Notes under the pieces: model-generated
Database searches by the model: none
Told to the model about the DNA's origin: nothing
What the model saw: only the letters and a program-made list of their open reading frames with translations
DNA from: Caldilineaceae bacterium
GTDB lineage: Bacteria > Chloroflexota > Anaerolineae > Caldilineales > Caldilineaceae
Assembly: GCA_022824685.1 (NCBI GenBank)
Contig: JAJDZJ010000119.1
Location: 1 to 37,689 of the forward strand
Reading direction: 5' to 3'
Length of the DNA stretch: 37,689 nt
In this document: one piece after another, positions 8,924 through 17,085 of the stretch
How the letters are laid out: every line of letters begins with the position of its first letter
How positions within the stretch are numbered: position 1 is the stretch's first letter
Made by a program: the position numbers and the translations under genes

Positions 8924-9586
8924 TCAGCGTTTGCGACGTTTACCCTGCAATCTCTTGCGCAGAGCCTCCTGGTCGCGGGAAAACGCGGTCCGGTTTGGGG
9001 ACTTCGGCTTGCGCGCCGCAGAGCTCCGCCGTCTTGGCGCCGGCTTTGGCGGCCCAAAGAGTTCCATCCAATCATTCACTTCTTGACCGGAAAGGTCGAC
9101 GTGACTTTCAGCGCCCTCTTCGTCAGGAGCTGCAGTCAACTTCCCTGACGCGAAGGATCCGCCACCTGGCTGCGTGTCGTCGCGGCGGCCAGAACCGGAG
9201 CGCCCCCGCCCGCGTTCCATACGTTGTACAAACTCCTCCGCCTGCCATGTCTCGACATCGTACAGCTCCGCTTCCTTACGGAGGGCCCAGTCATTCGTTA
9301 CGACTACTAACCCCGCCTGGCATCCGTGAATGCGCCGCCTGATCAGGTCGTCCGCTTCCTGGGGATCGCGGGCAAAAATGACGTCCACACCGGCGCCGCT
9401 CAACTCTCGGGAGGATCCGCCGACAATCCCCCGATCGAAGACAACCGTCATGTTGCCACGGTAGCCGCTTCGCCAAACGCGTAACCGCAACACGAATCGC
9501 TGCTCGTCGTCCTCGTCCTCCAGGCTGATATCCTGCAGGATGCCCGACCCGATTATGTTATGACCGTCAATGAGAAGCGGCGCCAT
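8924..9586 (-). CDS. NYN-domain (YacP/Rae1-like) RNA endonuclease-like protein
   Basis: The N-terminal 130 residues match the NYN/PIN-like fold of the YacP family: LLIDGHNII at the start with the first acidic residue, TVVFDRG, then EADDLIRRRI and LVVVTNDWALR holding the other conserved acidic residues of a metal-dependent ribonuclease site. In Bacillus the relative Rae1 cuts mRNA on the ribosome. The C-terminal 90 residues are basic and low complexity (RKPKSPNR, RLQGKRRKR), probably an RNA-binding tail. It starts at ATG 9586, 41 bases after the glycosyltransferase stop. Family assignment is firm by motif; RNA target unknown. Confidence 0.85.
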   Translation of the reverse strand: MAPLLIDGHNIIGSGILQDISLEDEDDEQRFVLRLRVWRSGYRGNMTVVFDRGIVGGSSRELSGAGVDVIFARDPQEADDLIRRRIHGCQAGLVVVTNDWALRKEAELYDVETWQAEEFVQRMERGRGRSGSGRRDDTQPGGGSFASGKLTAAPDEEGAESHVDLSGQEVNDWMELFGPPKPAPRRRSSAARKPKSPNRTAFSRDQEALRKRLQGKRRKR

Positions 9587-9627
9587 TCAACACGCTGTCC
9601 TATACTTCAAAAGTCTTAAACCGATAA

Positions 9628-10641
9628 TCAACTGTCCCGCCACCGAATCTCTGCCCTGTGTCGATTTCGGCCGCGCCAGAGCAATCCGATCGGATAGCCG
9701 ACCATCTTTGCGAAGTCGCCGACGAATCGGATTACCGGGACCATCATGGCCGATTGCAAAAGATTGACAAAGTGAGTCCCCTCCGCCAAAAGCCAAAGTC
9801 GGCGCCACGGTCTCGCGCAATTGACGATGCCGCCGGCAAACAGCCCAAGCCAGCCCAACCAGCGAGCCTCCTGGCCCCACAGCGCGTGGCCCAACAGCGC
9901 CGGGATCAGGAGGAGGTAGGTGGCATAGCGAATGGCGTGCCGCCTCCTCCAAAGGTCAGCTTTCCCGTCCCCCCTGGCGTAACGGAAGTACTGTTGCCAG
10001 AATGACTTCAAGGAGGCGCGGGGTTGAAAAAAGACAACCGCCTCCGGCGCCCAGGCAAATTCAACCTCTTCCTTCTCCTTGATGCATATATCAAATACCA
10101 GGTCCTCGCTGTAATCGAGCCATTCAGGGTAGCCGCCAACTCGTTGCCATATCTCCTTGGAAAACGCCAGCGACCGGCTGCTGGGAAGAAAACTGGCCGG
10201 GATTATCTCAGAAATGTGTGGCAGAACTGTCGCCCCCATTGCCAGCTGAAAGGGCCCGGAAACGTCTGGCAGAAAGAACCCGGCCACCGCCTGTACGCCA
10301 CTCTCTTCCGGGTCGTCGCCTTGTCCAAATGGCGCGACCAGCCTTTCCAACCATTGTGGTTCCAGGCGGACGCCGGCGTCGGTGGTGGCGATAATCGGGC
10401 CTGACGCCTCGGTTATTGCCTGATTGCGCCCCTGGCTGATATTTGCGCCGGGCGCGATCAGGATCCGCAACCCGGCTATTCTGCCACTGTATTCTCTCAG
10501 AGTCGTGACGGTATCGTCATTGCTGCCGCCGTCACAGATTACCACCTCGTCTGGCTGGCGAGTCTGTTCCAGCAGGGAGTCCATCAAAGATCGGATGCTC
10601 TCCGCTTCATTATAGACTGTTGCGACGACCGAGACGCGCAT
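9628..10641 (-). CDS. Family 2 glycosyltransferase (membrane-associated)
   Basis: Predicted inverting sugar transferase with a GT-A fold, 337 residues. It starts VSVVATVYNEAESI, followed by VVICDGGSNDDT and the DxD-like IIATTDAGVRLEP that would bind nucleotide-sugar and metal. The catalytic acidic region is DYSEDLVFD near residue 187, followed by a QQYFRYARGDG motif seen in processive or membrane-linked GT2 enzymes. Two or three hydrophobic segments after residue 243 would anchor it in the membrane. No polysaccharide cluster surrounds it, so the acceptor is unknown; cell-surface glycan or glycolipid synthesis is likely. The NYN gene follows after 41 bases. Confidence 0.88.
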   Translation of the reverse strand: MRVSVVATVYNEAESIRSLMDSLLEQTRQPDEVVICDGGSNDDTVTTLREYSGRIAGLRILIAPGANISQGRNQAITEASGPIIATTDAGVRLEPQWLERLVAPFGQGDDPEESGVQAVAGFFLPDVSGPFQLAMGATVLPHISEIIPASFLPSSRSLAFSKEIWQRVGGYPEWLDYSEDLVFDICIKEKEEVEFAWAPEAVVFFQPRASLKSFWQQYFRYARGDGKADLWRRRHAIRYATYLLLIPALLGHALWGQEARWLGWLGLFAGGIVNCARPWRRLWLLAEGTHFVNLLQSAMMVPVIRFVGDFAKMVGYPIGLLWRGRNRHRAEIRWRDS

Positions 10642-10694
10642 CGAGAATGGGATGTCTACCGGCTCACCAGGCTACAACGGCCGCCTAATGGCGC

Positions 10695-10724
10695 AAAAAG
10701 CGACGCGCCTCTGCTGGGCGCGCC
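10695..10724 (-). terminator. Intrinsic terminator downstream of hpf
   Basis: On the minus strand GGCGCGCC (10724-10717) pairs with GGCGCGTC (10709-10702) in an 8-bp stem with one G-U pair and a 7-base loop. GC and then five T residues (10699-10695) follow. It lies about 185 bases after the hpf stop and before the glycosyltransferase start, so it separates the two units. Confidence 0.6.
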
Positions 10725-10908
10725 CAACACGCGCAACGTTTTGTAAACCGAAATGGTTTCCCATATCGATATATGTTCGGCTTCGTCGCGCCCGAAGGGC
10801 ACGCTGCACGGCATTCTTTAGCCAGGCCTACAGACTGTCCTCCAGGCCGAAGCGACGATCCCCAAAGCCTTCCCAGCGCCGCCCCGCCTCAGGTCGTCAC
10901 CCCGCTGC

Positions 10909-11460
10909 CTAATTTACTCTGGGCTGGAGCAACCCGTAGTTGCCGTCGCGTCTGCCGTATACGATGTTCAGGGAACGCGTGTCGACATTGTAGAAGATGA
11001 AGAAGTCGTGGCCCAGCAACTCCATCTGTTCGACGGCCTCTTCCGGTAACATCGGTTCTGCCACGAACTGTTTTGTGCGAACAATGTGAACCGGATCGTC
11101 TTGCAGTTGAGTCGCCGACAGTTCCACAGCGGCGGCCGCGGCCGCCGCGTTACGCCTCTTTCTCTCAAACCGCCTCCCCTTGAAGCGTTCAATCTGGCGG
11201 TACATTTTATCGGCAATCGCATCAATCGATGCAAAGAGATCTTCGCTCGACTCTTCGGCGCGCAAGATCTGACCGCTCGTCCAAATTGTCAGTTGTGCCG
11301 TATAGCGGTCGGCAGCGGCCCGGGTTTCGCTCCTGACCAACTCCGTTCTTGCCTCGCGGATCTGCGGCAGGTACTTTTCGAGCCTGCCTACCTTCGTCTC
11401 GACGTAGTCCTGAACTCTGTCAGAGACCGCCACATTCCTTCCGTGTACCGTCAGGTTCAT
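10909..11460 (-). CDS. hpf: Ribosome hibernation promoting factor, long form
   Basis: Binds 30S subunits and pairs ribosomes into inactive 100S dimers in stationary phase or starvation. The N-terminal 100 residues match the S30AE/YfiA fold, starting MNLTVHGRN and including VETKVGRLEKYLP. An Ala-rich linker (about 105-115) leads to the C-terminal dimerisation domain, with VRTKQFVAEPM and GHDFFIFYN and a YGRRDGNYGL end. At 183 residues it is the long form that dimerises ribosomes by itself. GGGGAGAGG lies about 5 bases before the ATG at 11460. A terminator is seen at 10695-10724. The ComF gene ends 106 bases upstream. Confidence 0.96.
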   Translation of the reverse strand: MNLTVHGRNVAVSDRVQDYVETKVGRLEKYLPQIREARTELVRSETRAAADRYTAQLTIWTSGQILRAEESSEDLFASIDAIADKMYRQIERFKGRRFERKRRNAAAAAAAVELSATQLQDDPVHIVRTKQFVAEPMLPEEAVEQMELLGHDFFIFYNVDTRSLNIVYGRRDGNYGLLQPRVN

Positions 11461-11566
11461 TCTAACCTCTCCCCTCTTCGCAATCTCAATTCGTAATCCT
11501 AATGATTCATCGGCCAGAAAAGACAGTTACTCTGCTGGCGCGGTATAGCGTGCGCCCAGTGAACAG

Positions 11567-12301
11567 TCAAGGCGCTGGATCCCGCCCCATGGTCGGTCTT
11601 GCCAGGGCAAGGCCATACACCGCGGTGGCCCCATTACTCCGTAATGCCGCGGCGCACTCCCGCATCGTCGCGCCTGTTGTTAGAACGTCGTCAACCAGCA
11701 GCAGGGTCAACCCTGCCACAGTCTGCGAATCAGCCCAGAACTTTCCCGATACATTATCGGCGCGTTCCGCTCGTGAAAGACCAACCTGGGAACGTGTTGC
11801 CTCGGTCCGCAGAATAGCCTCTTTCAGCACGGGCTTATCTGCGCTTGAGGCAAGTGACCTGGTCAGAAGCTCCGCCTGATTGTATCCCCTCTCTCGACTT
11901 CTGTCTGAGTGGAGCGGCACCGGCGTCATGGCATCCAACTGGGGAAAAATGGCGGTCCATGGCGTCTCTGCAGTCACGGCGTACAGGTACCGGGCCAGGT
12001 TCGGAGCCAGTTCAACGCGCCCTTCGTATTTGAAAGCGTGAATTGCAGGTCGAAGTGGTCCTTCATGCAGCGCGGCTGCGCCCATCCAACCCCAACTCTC
12101 ACCACAAGCTGGGCACGGGAATCCGCTCGCCTCTGCGTTTTCCGGTAGTTCATTTCCGCAGTGCAGGCACTCCCGCCGCCCCGGCGCCGGGATAACATCC
12201 TGGGCGCATGCGTCGCAAAACCAGTGCCCGAAGCGAAGGCAGCCGGCGCAGCGGGGGGGAAAGACCAGGTCTAACAGATAAGAACCGAGGCTCCGGAGCA
12301 A
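11567..12301 (-). CDS. comF: ComF-family phosphoribosyltransferase-like protein
   Basis: Cytoplasmic protein related to amidophosphoribosyltransferase; in naturally transformable bacteria ComF handles incoming single-stranded DNA. The N-terminus has two zinc-knuckle-like Cys pairs (CAGC and CDAC) and a further CLHCGNE/CPACGES pair. The middle contains AFKYEGRVELA and SRERGYNQAELL, and the PRPP loop LLVDDVLTTGATM is near residue 215. At 244 residues it is full length. It starts at TTG 12301 with GAGGG 8 bases upstream. Only 19 bases separate it from the Flp-type pilin gene upstream, so the two are very likely co-transcribed, which is suggestive because DNA uptake needs a pilus. Confidence 0.93.
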   Translation of the reverse strand: MLRSLGSYLLDLVFPPRCAGCLRFGHWFCDACAQDVIPAPGRRECLHCGNELPENAEASGFPCPACGESWGWMGAAALHEGPLRPAIHAFKYEGRVELAPNLARYLYAVTAETPWTAIFPQLDAMTPVPLHSDRSRERGYNQAELLTRSLASSADKPVLKEAILRTEATRSQVGLSRAERADNVSGKFWADSQTVAGLTLLLVDDVLTTGATMRECAAALRSNGATAVYGLALARPTMGRDPAP

Positions 12302-12320
12302 GTTGAAGGCCCTCAGGCGG

Positions 12321-12560
12321 TCAGGTCATATGCCCGCGGCCAAGTGGCAGCGCGAATCGCAATGTTAAAATCTGCAGTCCCTGCGAGGCTTCTTCCGTTG
12401 TGGGGAACCAACGCTGAAGTATATCACTGATCAATGTTCGCAGGTCGTTGCCTAAAATCAACAAAATAGAAAGCAGGACTATCGACACCAGAATCAACAG
12501 CAAAGCATACTCAATGAAACTCTGGCCACCCCGGCCTGGTGAAGATCTGAACATCGACAT
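12321..12560 (-). CDS. Flp/Fap-type pilin precursor
   Basis: A 79-residue pilin-like protein: a short basic leader ending GRGGQS, then FIEYALLL with the Glu five residues into the hydrophobic helix, as in class IVb pilins processed by a TadV/PilD-like peptidase after the Gly. The hydrophobic helix runs to about residue 37, and the C-terminal part is short. The chosen ATG (12560) has GGAAGGA 7 bases upstream; an upstream ATG at 12617 would add a leader with no clear ribosome site. It has a good -10 element at 12672-12677. No tad secretion genes are in the window, so assembly proteins must be encoded elsewhere. comF follows after 19 bases. Confidence 0.82.
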   Translation of the reverse strand: MSMFRSSPGRGGQSFIEYALLLILVSIVLLSILLILGNDLRTLISDILQRWFPTTEEASQGLQILTLRFALPLGRGHMT

Positions 12561-12671
12561 GGGAACGTCCTTCCTTTCGGCGCCCAGAGGGAGCTGCGAT
12601 CTATCGAACTGCCCCATTTTCGCGACTCTCTGTCCTCGGTTCTAATCTTACGGAAAATGGGAAGAAACGCA

Positions 12672-12704
12672 ATTATAGCCCCGCGCGGGTTCGGTTCACG
12701 AACC
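12672..12704 (-). promoter_or_regulatory. Promoter for pilin-comF with palindrome over -35
   Basis: A perfect TATAAT -10 box on the minus strand at 12677-12672, about 112 bases before the pilin ATG. A palindrome GGTTC-AC-GAACC at 12693-12704 covers the expected -35 position, where only a weak match to TTGACA is found. The palindrome may be a repressor or activator site. Confidence 0.35.
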
Positions 12705-12955
12705 AAGATCCACCACTACTTTTTCAAGCATGACCCGAGGGGCTCATTTGTAGGCTCCTTGGATGAATGATTATCCCGCCCCCTACTCCCGGCTTTTGCA
12801 AACGCAATTTCGGTCGAAAATCGCCGGTCCAAATTGGCCTGACTGGGCGCCATCCCAGCAAAGGGTAGTCAGGAGCATCCTGTTGCAGCACTAATTGAAA
12901 CTGCCCACAGGTAGCCTGAAAATCGACCTGAACTGAACTGCACGCTTCCTGAAAC

Positions 12956-12985
12956 TTCATTGATTGGCCAATGGAGTGATATGAT
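12956..12985 (+). promoter_or_regulatory. Extended -10 promoter upstream of zinc-ribbon gene
   Basis: TGA-TATGAT at 12977-12985 is an extended -10; TTCATT at 12956-12961 is a weak -35 with an 18-base spacer. Transcription would start near 12992, giving a leader of about 285 bases to the gene at 13276. Confidence 0.35.
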
Positions 12986-13275
12986 AGACTAAGGAGGAAG
13001 GCCCCCGATAACAAGCTGGCTGCATGGCAAACACCTGCCGTCTATGGCCCTGCGTGCAACTGAAAGGGTTCAGAAACCGCGGCGATGCGCTGAGTGGCAT
13101 GGCCCCCCAATGGGATCAGCCCTTCAGCTTGCAGCGTTAAGCTGAGACAGGAAGTATCTATCTGTGGTTCCCGTTTCCCGGCAGGATCTTATCCTTTAGG
13201 GGCAGGAATCTGGCGGTCCCTCTGCCACTCTCGCGGCTGCTCACCAAGAAACCTATAAGCGGATTGGGGAAAAAT

Positions 13276-13980
13276 GTGAAGGCTAAAGTCGCATTGCTCA
13301 AGATGCACGAAATCGATTCACTCAATGACAAGGTTCGTCGACGCATTCTCCTTCTCAACCGGGCTGTCGAAGGTTCGACGGAATTGACTGCCCTGCGCCA
13401 AGAAGTCGATTCCCTTGATCAGGAATTGCAGACCACCCGCACTGAACAACAGGACCTGGAACTTGAATCACGTTCGCTGACCGAAAGAATACGTGAATCG
13501 GAACAAAGCTTGATGAGCGGCGAGCTGCACAACCCAAGGGAACTGGAGGCTCTGCAGGCCAGCATTGACGCGATGAAGAGCCAGAGAACCGATTTGGAGA
13601 ACAGAAGCGTAGAGCGCTTGGTCATGTCCGATTCTCTCCAGGGCTCATTGGAGCAGAAGCGAGCGACTCTTGCCGAAATAGAGGAGGAATGGACCACTCG
13701 TCAGGCAAAGCTCGAAAAAGAGATTGAACGGCGCAAGAAAGAGTATGTCTACTTGAAAAGGGCCCGTGAACAGGTGGCGGAAGCGCTGTCCGACGAAAAC
13801 CTTGAGTTGTACGAACACCTCCGCCGCCGCAAAAACGGTGTGGCAGTAGCACTCTTGGAAGATGAAAATTGCGGGGCCTGCCACACACAGGTTGCAGTCG
13901 GAATCCTCGACAACATTCGCTATCGCGATGAACTCCTCAACTGCCCCTCTTGCGGCCGCATTCTACTTACCCAAGACTAG
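13276..13980 (+). CDS. Coiled-coil protein with C-terminal C4 zinc ribbon (COG1579-like)
   Basis: A 234-residue cytoplasmic protein. Residues 1-170 are a long coiled coil with heptad Leu/Glu spacing and a central hinge (HNPRELEALQ). The C-terminus has CGACHTQV and CPSCGRIL, a C4-type zinc ribbon. The family has been linked to nucleic-acid or secretion adaptor roles, but function is unsettled. The start chosen is GTG 13276, with GGGGA 5 bases upstream; an in-frame TTG at 13264 is the alternative. It stands alone with its own promoter and an 8-bp hairpin right after the stop. Confidence 0.9.
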   Translation: MKAKVALLKMHEIDSLNDKVRRRILLLNRAVEGSTELTALRQEVDSLDQELQTTRTEQQDLELESRSLTERIRESEQSLMSGELHNPRELEALQASIDAMKSQRTDLENRSVERLVMSDSLQGSLEQKRATLAEIEEEWTTRQAKLEKEIERRKKEYVYLKRAREQVAEALSDENLELYEHLRRRKNGVAVALLEDENCGACHTQVAVGILDNIRYRDELLNCPSCGRILLTQD

Positions 13981-14001
13981 GTGAATTCGATTTGGAGTCG
14001 A

Positions 14002-14024
14002 GGAAGCGCCAAGTTTGCGCTTCC
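14002..14024 (+). terminator. Hairpin after the zinc-ribbon gene
   Basis: GGAAGCGC (14002-14009) and GCGCTTCC (14017-14024) form a perfect 8-bp stem with a 7-base loop, 21 bases after the stop codon. No U-tract follows, so it may act as an mRNA end-stabiliser or a Rho-type stop rather than a classical terminator. Confidence 0.35.
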
Positions 14025-14104
14025 GAGCAGGGCCGCAGCGAATTCCTGGAAAGCGCCTTCGACTGACGGCGGCACACCTTCAAATTCCCCCTTGGAGCAT
14101 ATCA

Positions 14105-14860
14105 ATGTCAAAACGAATCTTGGTGACCGGTATGAGCGGCTTGATCGGCGGAGCCGTCCGCAGGCGCCTCGAGGGCCGGTACGATTTGACCGCTCTCAAC
14201 CGCAGCCAGGTGCAGGGCGTGCCCACAGTGCAGGCGGACATCGCCGACTTTGCCGCCATTCGGCACGCGTTCGACGGACAGGAGACCGTGGTCCACCTCG
14301 CCGCCTCCGCGCGCGGGGGAGACCCTTGGGAACGGGTGCGAGATCCCAATCTGATCGGTGTGCACAACGTTTTTGAAGCCGCCCGCCAGGCCGGGGTCTC
14401 CAGGGTCATTTTCGCCAGCAGCGGTTCGACGATTTCCGGCTGGGAACAGGAACACCCATACAGCGCGCTTGTGAACGGCGATTACGCGAGTGTCCAATCT
14501 CCCTGGCCGATGATTACCCACGAGACGCCCGTCCGACCGGCTGGTGTCTACGGGGCAACGAAGGTGTGGGGTGAAGTCCTTGCCCGGCATTTTACAGACA
14601 GCTCTGAGCTATCGATCATCTGCCTTCGCATAGGACTCGTCAACGCTCAAGACCGACCGACTGACTCGCGTCAGTTCTCCGTATGGTGCAGCCAGCGAGA
14701 CATCAGCCAGATGGTAGTGGATTGCATCGAGGCGCCGCCTGAACTCAAGTTCGACATCTTCTACGCCCTCTCCAGGAACAAGTGGAGCTACCGCGACCTG
14801 TCGCATGCCCGGGAAGTTGTCGGATTCGAGCCCCAGGACGAGGCTGAAGCCTTCCGTTAA
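14105..14860 (+). CDS. NAD-dependent epimerase/dehydratase-like protein (extended SDR)
   Basis: A Rossmann-fold oxidoreductase of 251 residues from the chosen ATG at 14105, preceded by GGAG at 7 bases. The N-terminus has the dinucleotide loop TGMSGLIGG; the cofactor region includes DIAD and VHLAAS; the active site has SSGSTISG and the Tyr-Lys pair in YGATKVWGE. The final RNKWSYRDLSHAREVVGF segment is usual for this family. It is shorter than typical UDP-sugar epimerases (about 310), so a sugar-acid dehydrogenase-like enzyme is more likely than a UDP-glucose epimerase. Neighbouring creatininase, hydroxyacid dehydrogenase and lactonase genes suggest carbohydrate or small-acid catabolism. Substrate not determined. 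Confidence 0.85.
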   Translation: MSKRILVTGMSGLIGGAVRRRLEGRYDLTALNRSQVQGVPTVQADIADFAAIRHAFDGQETVVHLAASARGGDPWERVRDPNLIGVHNVFEAARQAGVSRVIFASSGSTISGWEQEHPYSALVNGDYASVQSPWPMITHETPVRPAGVYGATKVWGEVLARHFTDSSELSIICLRIGLVNAQDRPTDSRQFSVWCSQRDISQMVVDCIEAPPELKFDIFYALSRNKWSYRDLSHAREVVGFEPQDEAEAFR

Positions 14861-14994
14861 ACGCCGACAGAGGTCAGAACAGGGGCAGTTCACACGGTAG
14901 TTGCCCCGGGGGCTTGCGGTTTCCCATTTGCGCAGGCAGCGCGCGCAACCCTCAAACATTTTGCCATACTGCGAAGAAAGTTGAGTGAAGCCCA

Positions 14995-15816
14995 ATGGAT
15001 CCTCTTTTGGAACACCGCTACAACCGCCTAACGTGGGCCGAGATGAACGGCGCCATCGCGGCGCAGAAAGTGGTTCTGCTCCCGGTGGCCTCGACTGAGC
15101 AGCATGGTCGCCATCTGCCGCTGGACGTGGACGTCTTTCTCTGTGAATCCGTCTGCTTGGAGGCCGGCCGGCGGGCGTCGGACTCGATTCTAGTCCTCCC
15201 GCCAATCTCCTATGGCCTGAATCTCCACCACATTGACTTTCCCGGTACGATCCACATTGAGCCCGACGTCTTCATCTCCTTCTGCCTCAACATCACGAAA
15301 AGCGTCGCCTACCATGGCTTCGAGAAGATTCTTCTTGTCAACGGCCATGGTTCCAACACGCCCTTGATCGACCTGGTCGCACGCAAAACCGTGCTGGAGA
15401 CCGACTCACTTTGTGGCGCCCTTGGCTATTTCGGGCTGGCGATGGAGGCGTTTAACCAGGTCAAGGAGACGGAAGTGATGGCGCACGCTGACGAATTTGA
15501 AACCTCACTCTATATTCATCTGGCGCCTGAACGCGTTCAGATGGATAAAGCCGAGGCAGACGACGACGTGCGCGGCAAATACGTCAGTTCAGACAGTGTC
15601 TATACCAATCCCGTTCGCTTCAATGACTTCTGGGGCCGCTGGACCCGTTTGGGCGTCCATGGCGACCCGACATCTGCGACGCCGGAAAAGGGAGAAGCGA
15701 TCTTTGAGGCTGCAGTGACGGGGTTGATCGAGGTTGTCAAGGAGTGGCGCACGTGGCCGATTTCTGAACGCTCCGATCAACATGAGGGACCCGTACAGAG
15801 CCACATTCGTTGGTAA
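14995..15816 (+). CDS. Creatininase-family amidohydrolase
   Basis: A zinc- or manganese-dependent cyclic-amide hydrolase fold, 273 residues. Family motifs: STEQHGRHLPLDVD near residue 33 (metal ligands Glu, His, Asp), HHIDFPGT, NGHGSNT and HADEFETSL with further ligands, then GVHGDPTSAT. Relatives include creatinine amidohydrolase, FAPy deformylase and MftE peptidase; the sequence alone does not separate them. No mycofactocin genes are near, so MftE is unlikely. The ATG at 14995 has a weak ribosome site. It converges with the hydroxyacid dehydrogenase gene. Confidence 0.9.
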   Translation: MDPLLEHRYNRLTWAEMNGAIAAQKVVLLPVASTEQHGRHLPLDVDVFLCESVCLEAGRRASDSILVLPPISYGLNLHHIDFPGTIHIEPDVFISFCLNITKSVAYHGFEKILLVNGHGSNTPLIDLVARKTVLETDSLCGALGYFGLAMEAFNQVKETEVMAHADEFETSLYIHLAPERVQMDKAEADDDVRGKYVSSDSVYTNPVRFNDFWGRWTRLGVHGDPTSATPEKGEAIFEAAVTGLIEVVKEWRTWPISERSDQHEGPVQSHIRW

Positions 15817-15894
15817 GCCGAACTGCCACTTGCCAAATCGCCTCTGGCCAAATGGTTGACGGCACGGCCAAGCGGCAAATCCAGCCCGGCTCTG

Positions 15895-16866
15895 TCAGAC
15901 TGTGCCCTTCTTCATGCGACCTGGCCACGCTTCCGGATTGGCAATCCACGTCGGCCGTTCGCCCTTCAACACCTTCACCATATTCTCGACGGTGCCTGCC
16001 TGCATCGCGGCCACGCCGGCATCGGTATTGGAGGCGATGTGGGGCGTCAAGACAACATTCCGCATCTTCAGAAGCGGGTTGTCCGCCAGCGGGGGCTCCG
16101 GATCAAAGACATCCAACCCCGCCCCCGCCAGATGTCCCTCCTCGAGTACTCGAATCAGAGCTGACTCATCGACGACACCTCCGCGGGAGGCATTGATCAA
16201 ATAGCTGCCCGGCTGCATCATCCGCAGCCGCCTTTCATTGGCCAGATGGCGGGTTGCCGGCAGAAGGGGCGTGTGCAGCGTGACAAACTGGTTCCGGGCG
16301 AATACCTGGTCGAGATTATCAGTTCGGCCCACCCCGGGAGGGAGTTGAACATCGCCGGGCAGGAACGGATCATATATGGTTACTTTCATCCTGATACCAA
16401 GAGCGCACATTTCGGCCACTCGCCGGCCAATGCGTCCGTAGCCAACGATGCCAAGAGTACTGCCAAGCAGTTCAGTGCCCCGCATTTCGTCCCGCCCAAT
16501 ATCGGCGGCGCCGCGAACCTGGTTGTCACCGACAATGACGCGCTTGGCAACCGCCATCAGGAGGGCGACGGCGTGCTCTGCTGTTGACTCGGAAGGCGCG
16601 TCCGGCGTATTGCACACGAGAATGCCGCGCGAAGTGGCTGCTTCCAGGTCGATATTGTCGACGCCGATTCCGGGCTTGGCGATCTGCTTCAGACTCGGCC
16701 CCACGCGGTCCATGAATTCACCGTCGTAGAAGCGGCGAATTCCGGTTATCACTGTGGATCCGGTCAGTCTTTCCATATCGCCGTCGTCGACAACCTCAGC
16801 AATTTCTGTGAGCTGCGCAAGCAGATTTGGCGGCAGCGGCCATTCCATCCAAACTCTTCTGGTCAT
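15895..16866 (-). CDS. D-isomer-specific 2-hydroxyacid dehydrogenase
   Basis: NAD(P)-dependent oxidoreductase of 323 residues interconverting a 2-hydroxyacid and a 2-oxoacid. The NAD site is LGIVGYGRIGRRV near residue 139. The catalytic triad is read as Arg in NASRGGVV, Glu in DVFDPEPPL and His in LTPHIASN. The N-terminal segment lacks an ACT domain, so it resembles single-domain glycerate/phosphoglycerate dehydrogenases; the serA name is not justified because no serine genes are near. Catabolic neighbours fit oxidation of sugar-derived acids. Diverges from the lactonase gene across a 219-base gap. Confidence 0.92.
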   Translation of the reverse strand: MTRRVWMEWPLPPNLLAQLTEIAEVVDDGDMERLTGSTVITGIRRFYDGEFMDRVGPSLKQIAKPGIGVDNIDLEAATSRGILVCNTPDAPSESTAEHAVALLMAVAKRVIVGDNQVRGAADIGRDEMRGTELLGSTLGIVGYGRIGRRVAEMCALGIRMKVTIYDPFLPGDVQLPPGVGRTDNLDQVFARNQFVTLHTPLLPATRHLANERRLRMMQPGSYLINASRGGVVDESALIRVLEEGHLAGAGLDVFDPEPPLADNPLLKMRNVVLTPHIASNTDAGVAAMQAGTVENMVKVLKGERPTWIANPEAWPGRMKKGTV

Positions 16867-17085
16867 TTCTTTCTTTGCCTTTCGGGAGGGGTTGAGAGAT
16901 TAACGCTCCGCCAACATTACATCAGCCCGCGCAATCCCACAAAACCACTGGCGTGACAGCGGTCATGGACAGGCCCACAGAAGGTCAATTTGACGGGGCG
17001 CCTTTGATAATCAGAAGCAGAAATCTCCAACATACAGATTCCAGAATTCGGTATCGCCATCGAACTGCATAGTGAAAGGGTACGA

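Larger units (their letters stand above)
12561..13275. other. Divergent intergenic region with two promoters and a long leader
   Basis: About 715 bases between the minus-strand pilin and the plus-strand zinc-ribbon gene. It carries a TATAAT box for the pilin (12672-12677) and an extended -10 for the plus strand (12977-12985). The latter would give a transcript leader of about 285 bases before the zinc-ribbon start. A 38-codon frame (13024-13140) has no ribosome site. The leader may hold a small RNA, but no known RNA family was recognised. Confidence 0.45.

Noticed and set aside
13024-13140. 38-codon frame in the zinc-ribbon leader
   Set aside because: No ribosome site near its ATG; the AAGGAGG at 12991 is 26 bases away and probably at the transcript start.
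15895-16866. Naming the hydroxyacid dehydrogenase serA
   Set aside because: The family motifs fit many D-2-hydroxyacid dehydrogenases; no ACT domain and no serine-pathway neighbours.
16990-17011. TTGACG and GATAAT before the lactonase gene as a promoter
   Set aside because: The spacer is only 10 bases, too short for sigma-70 binding.
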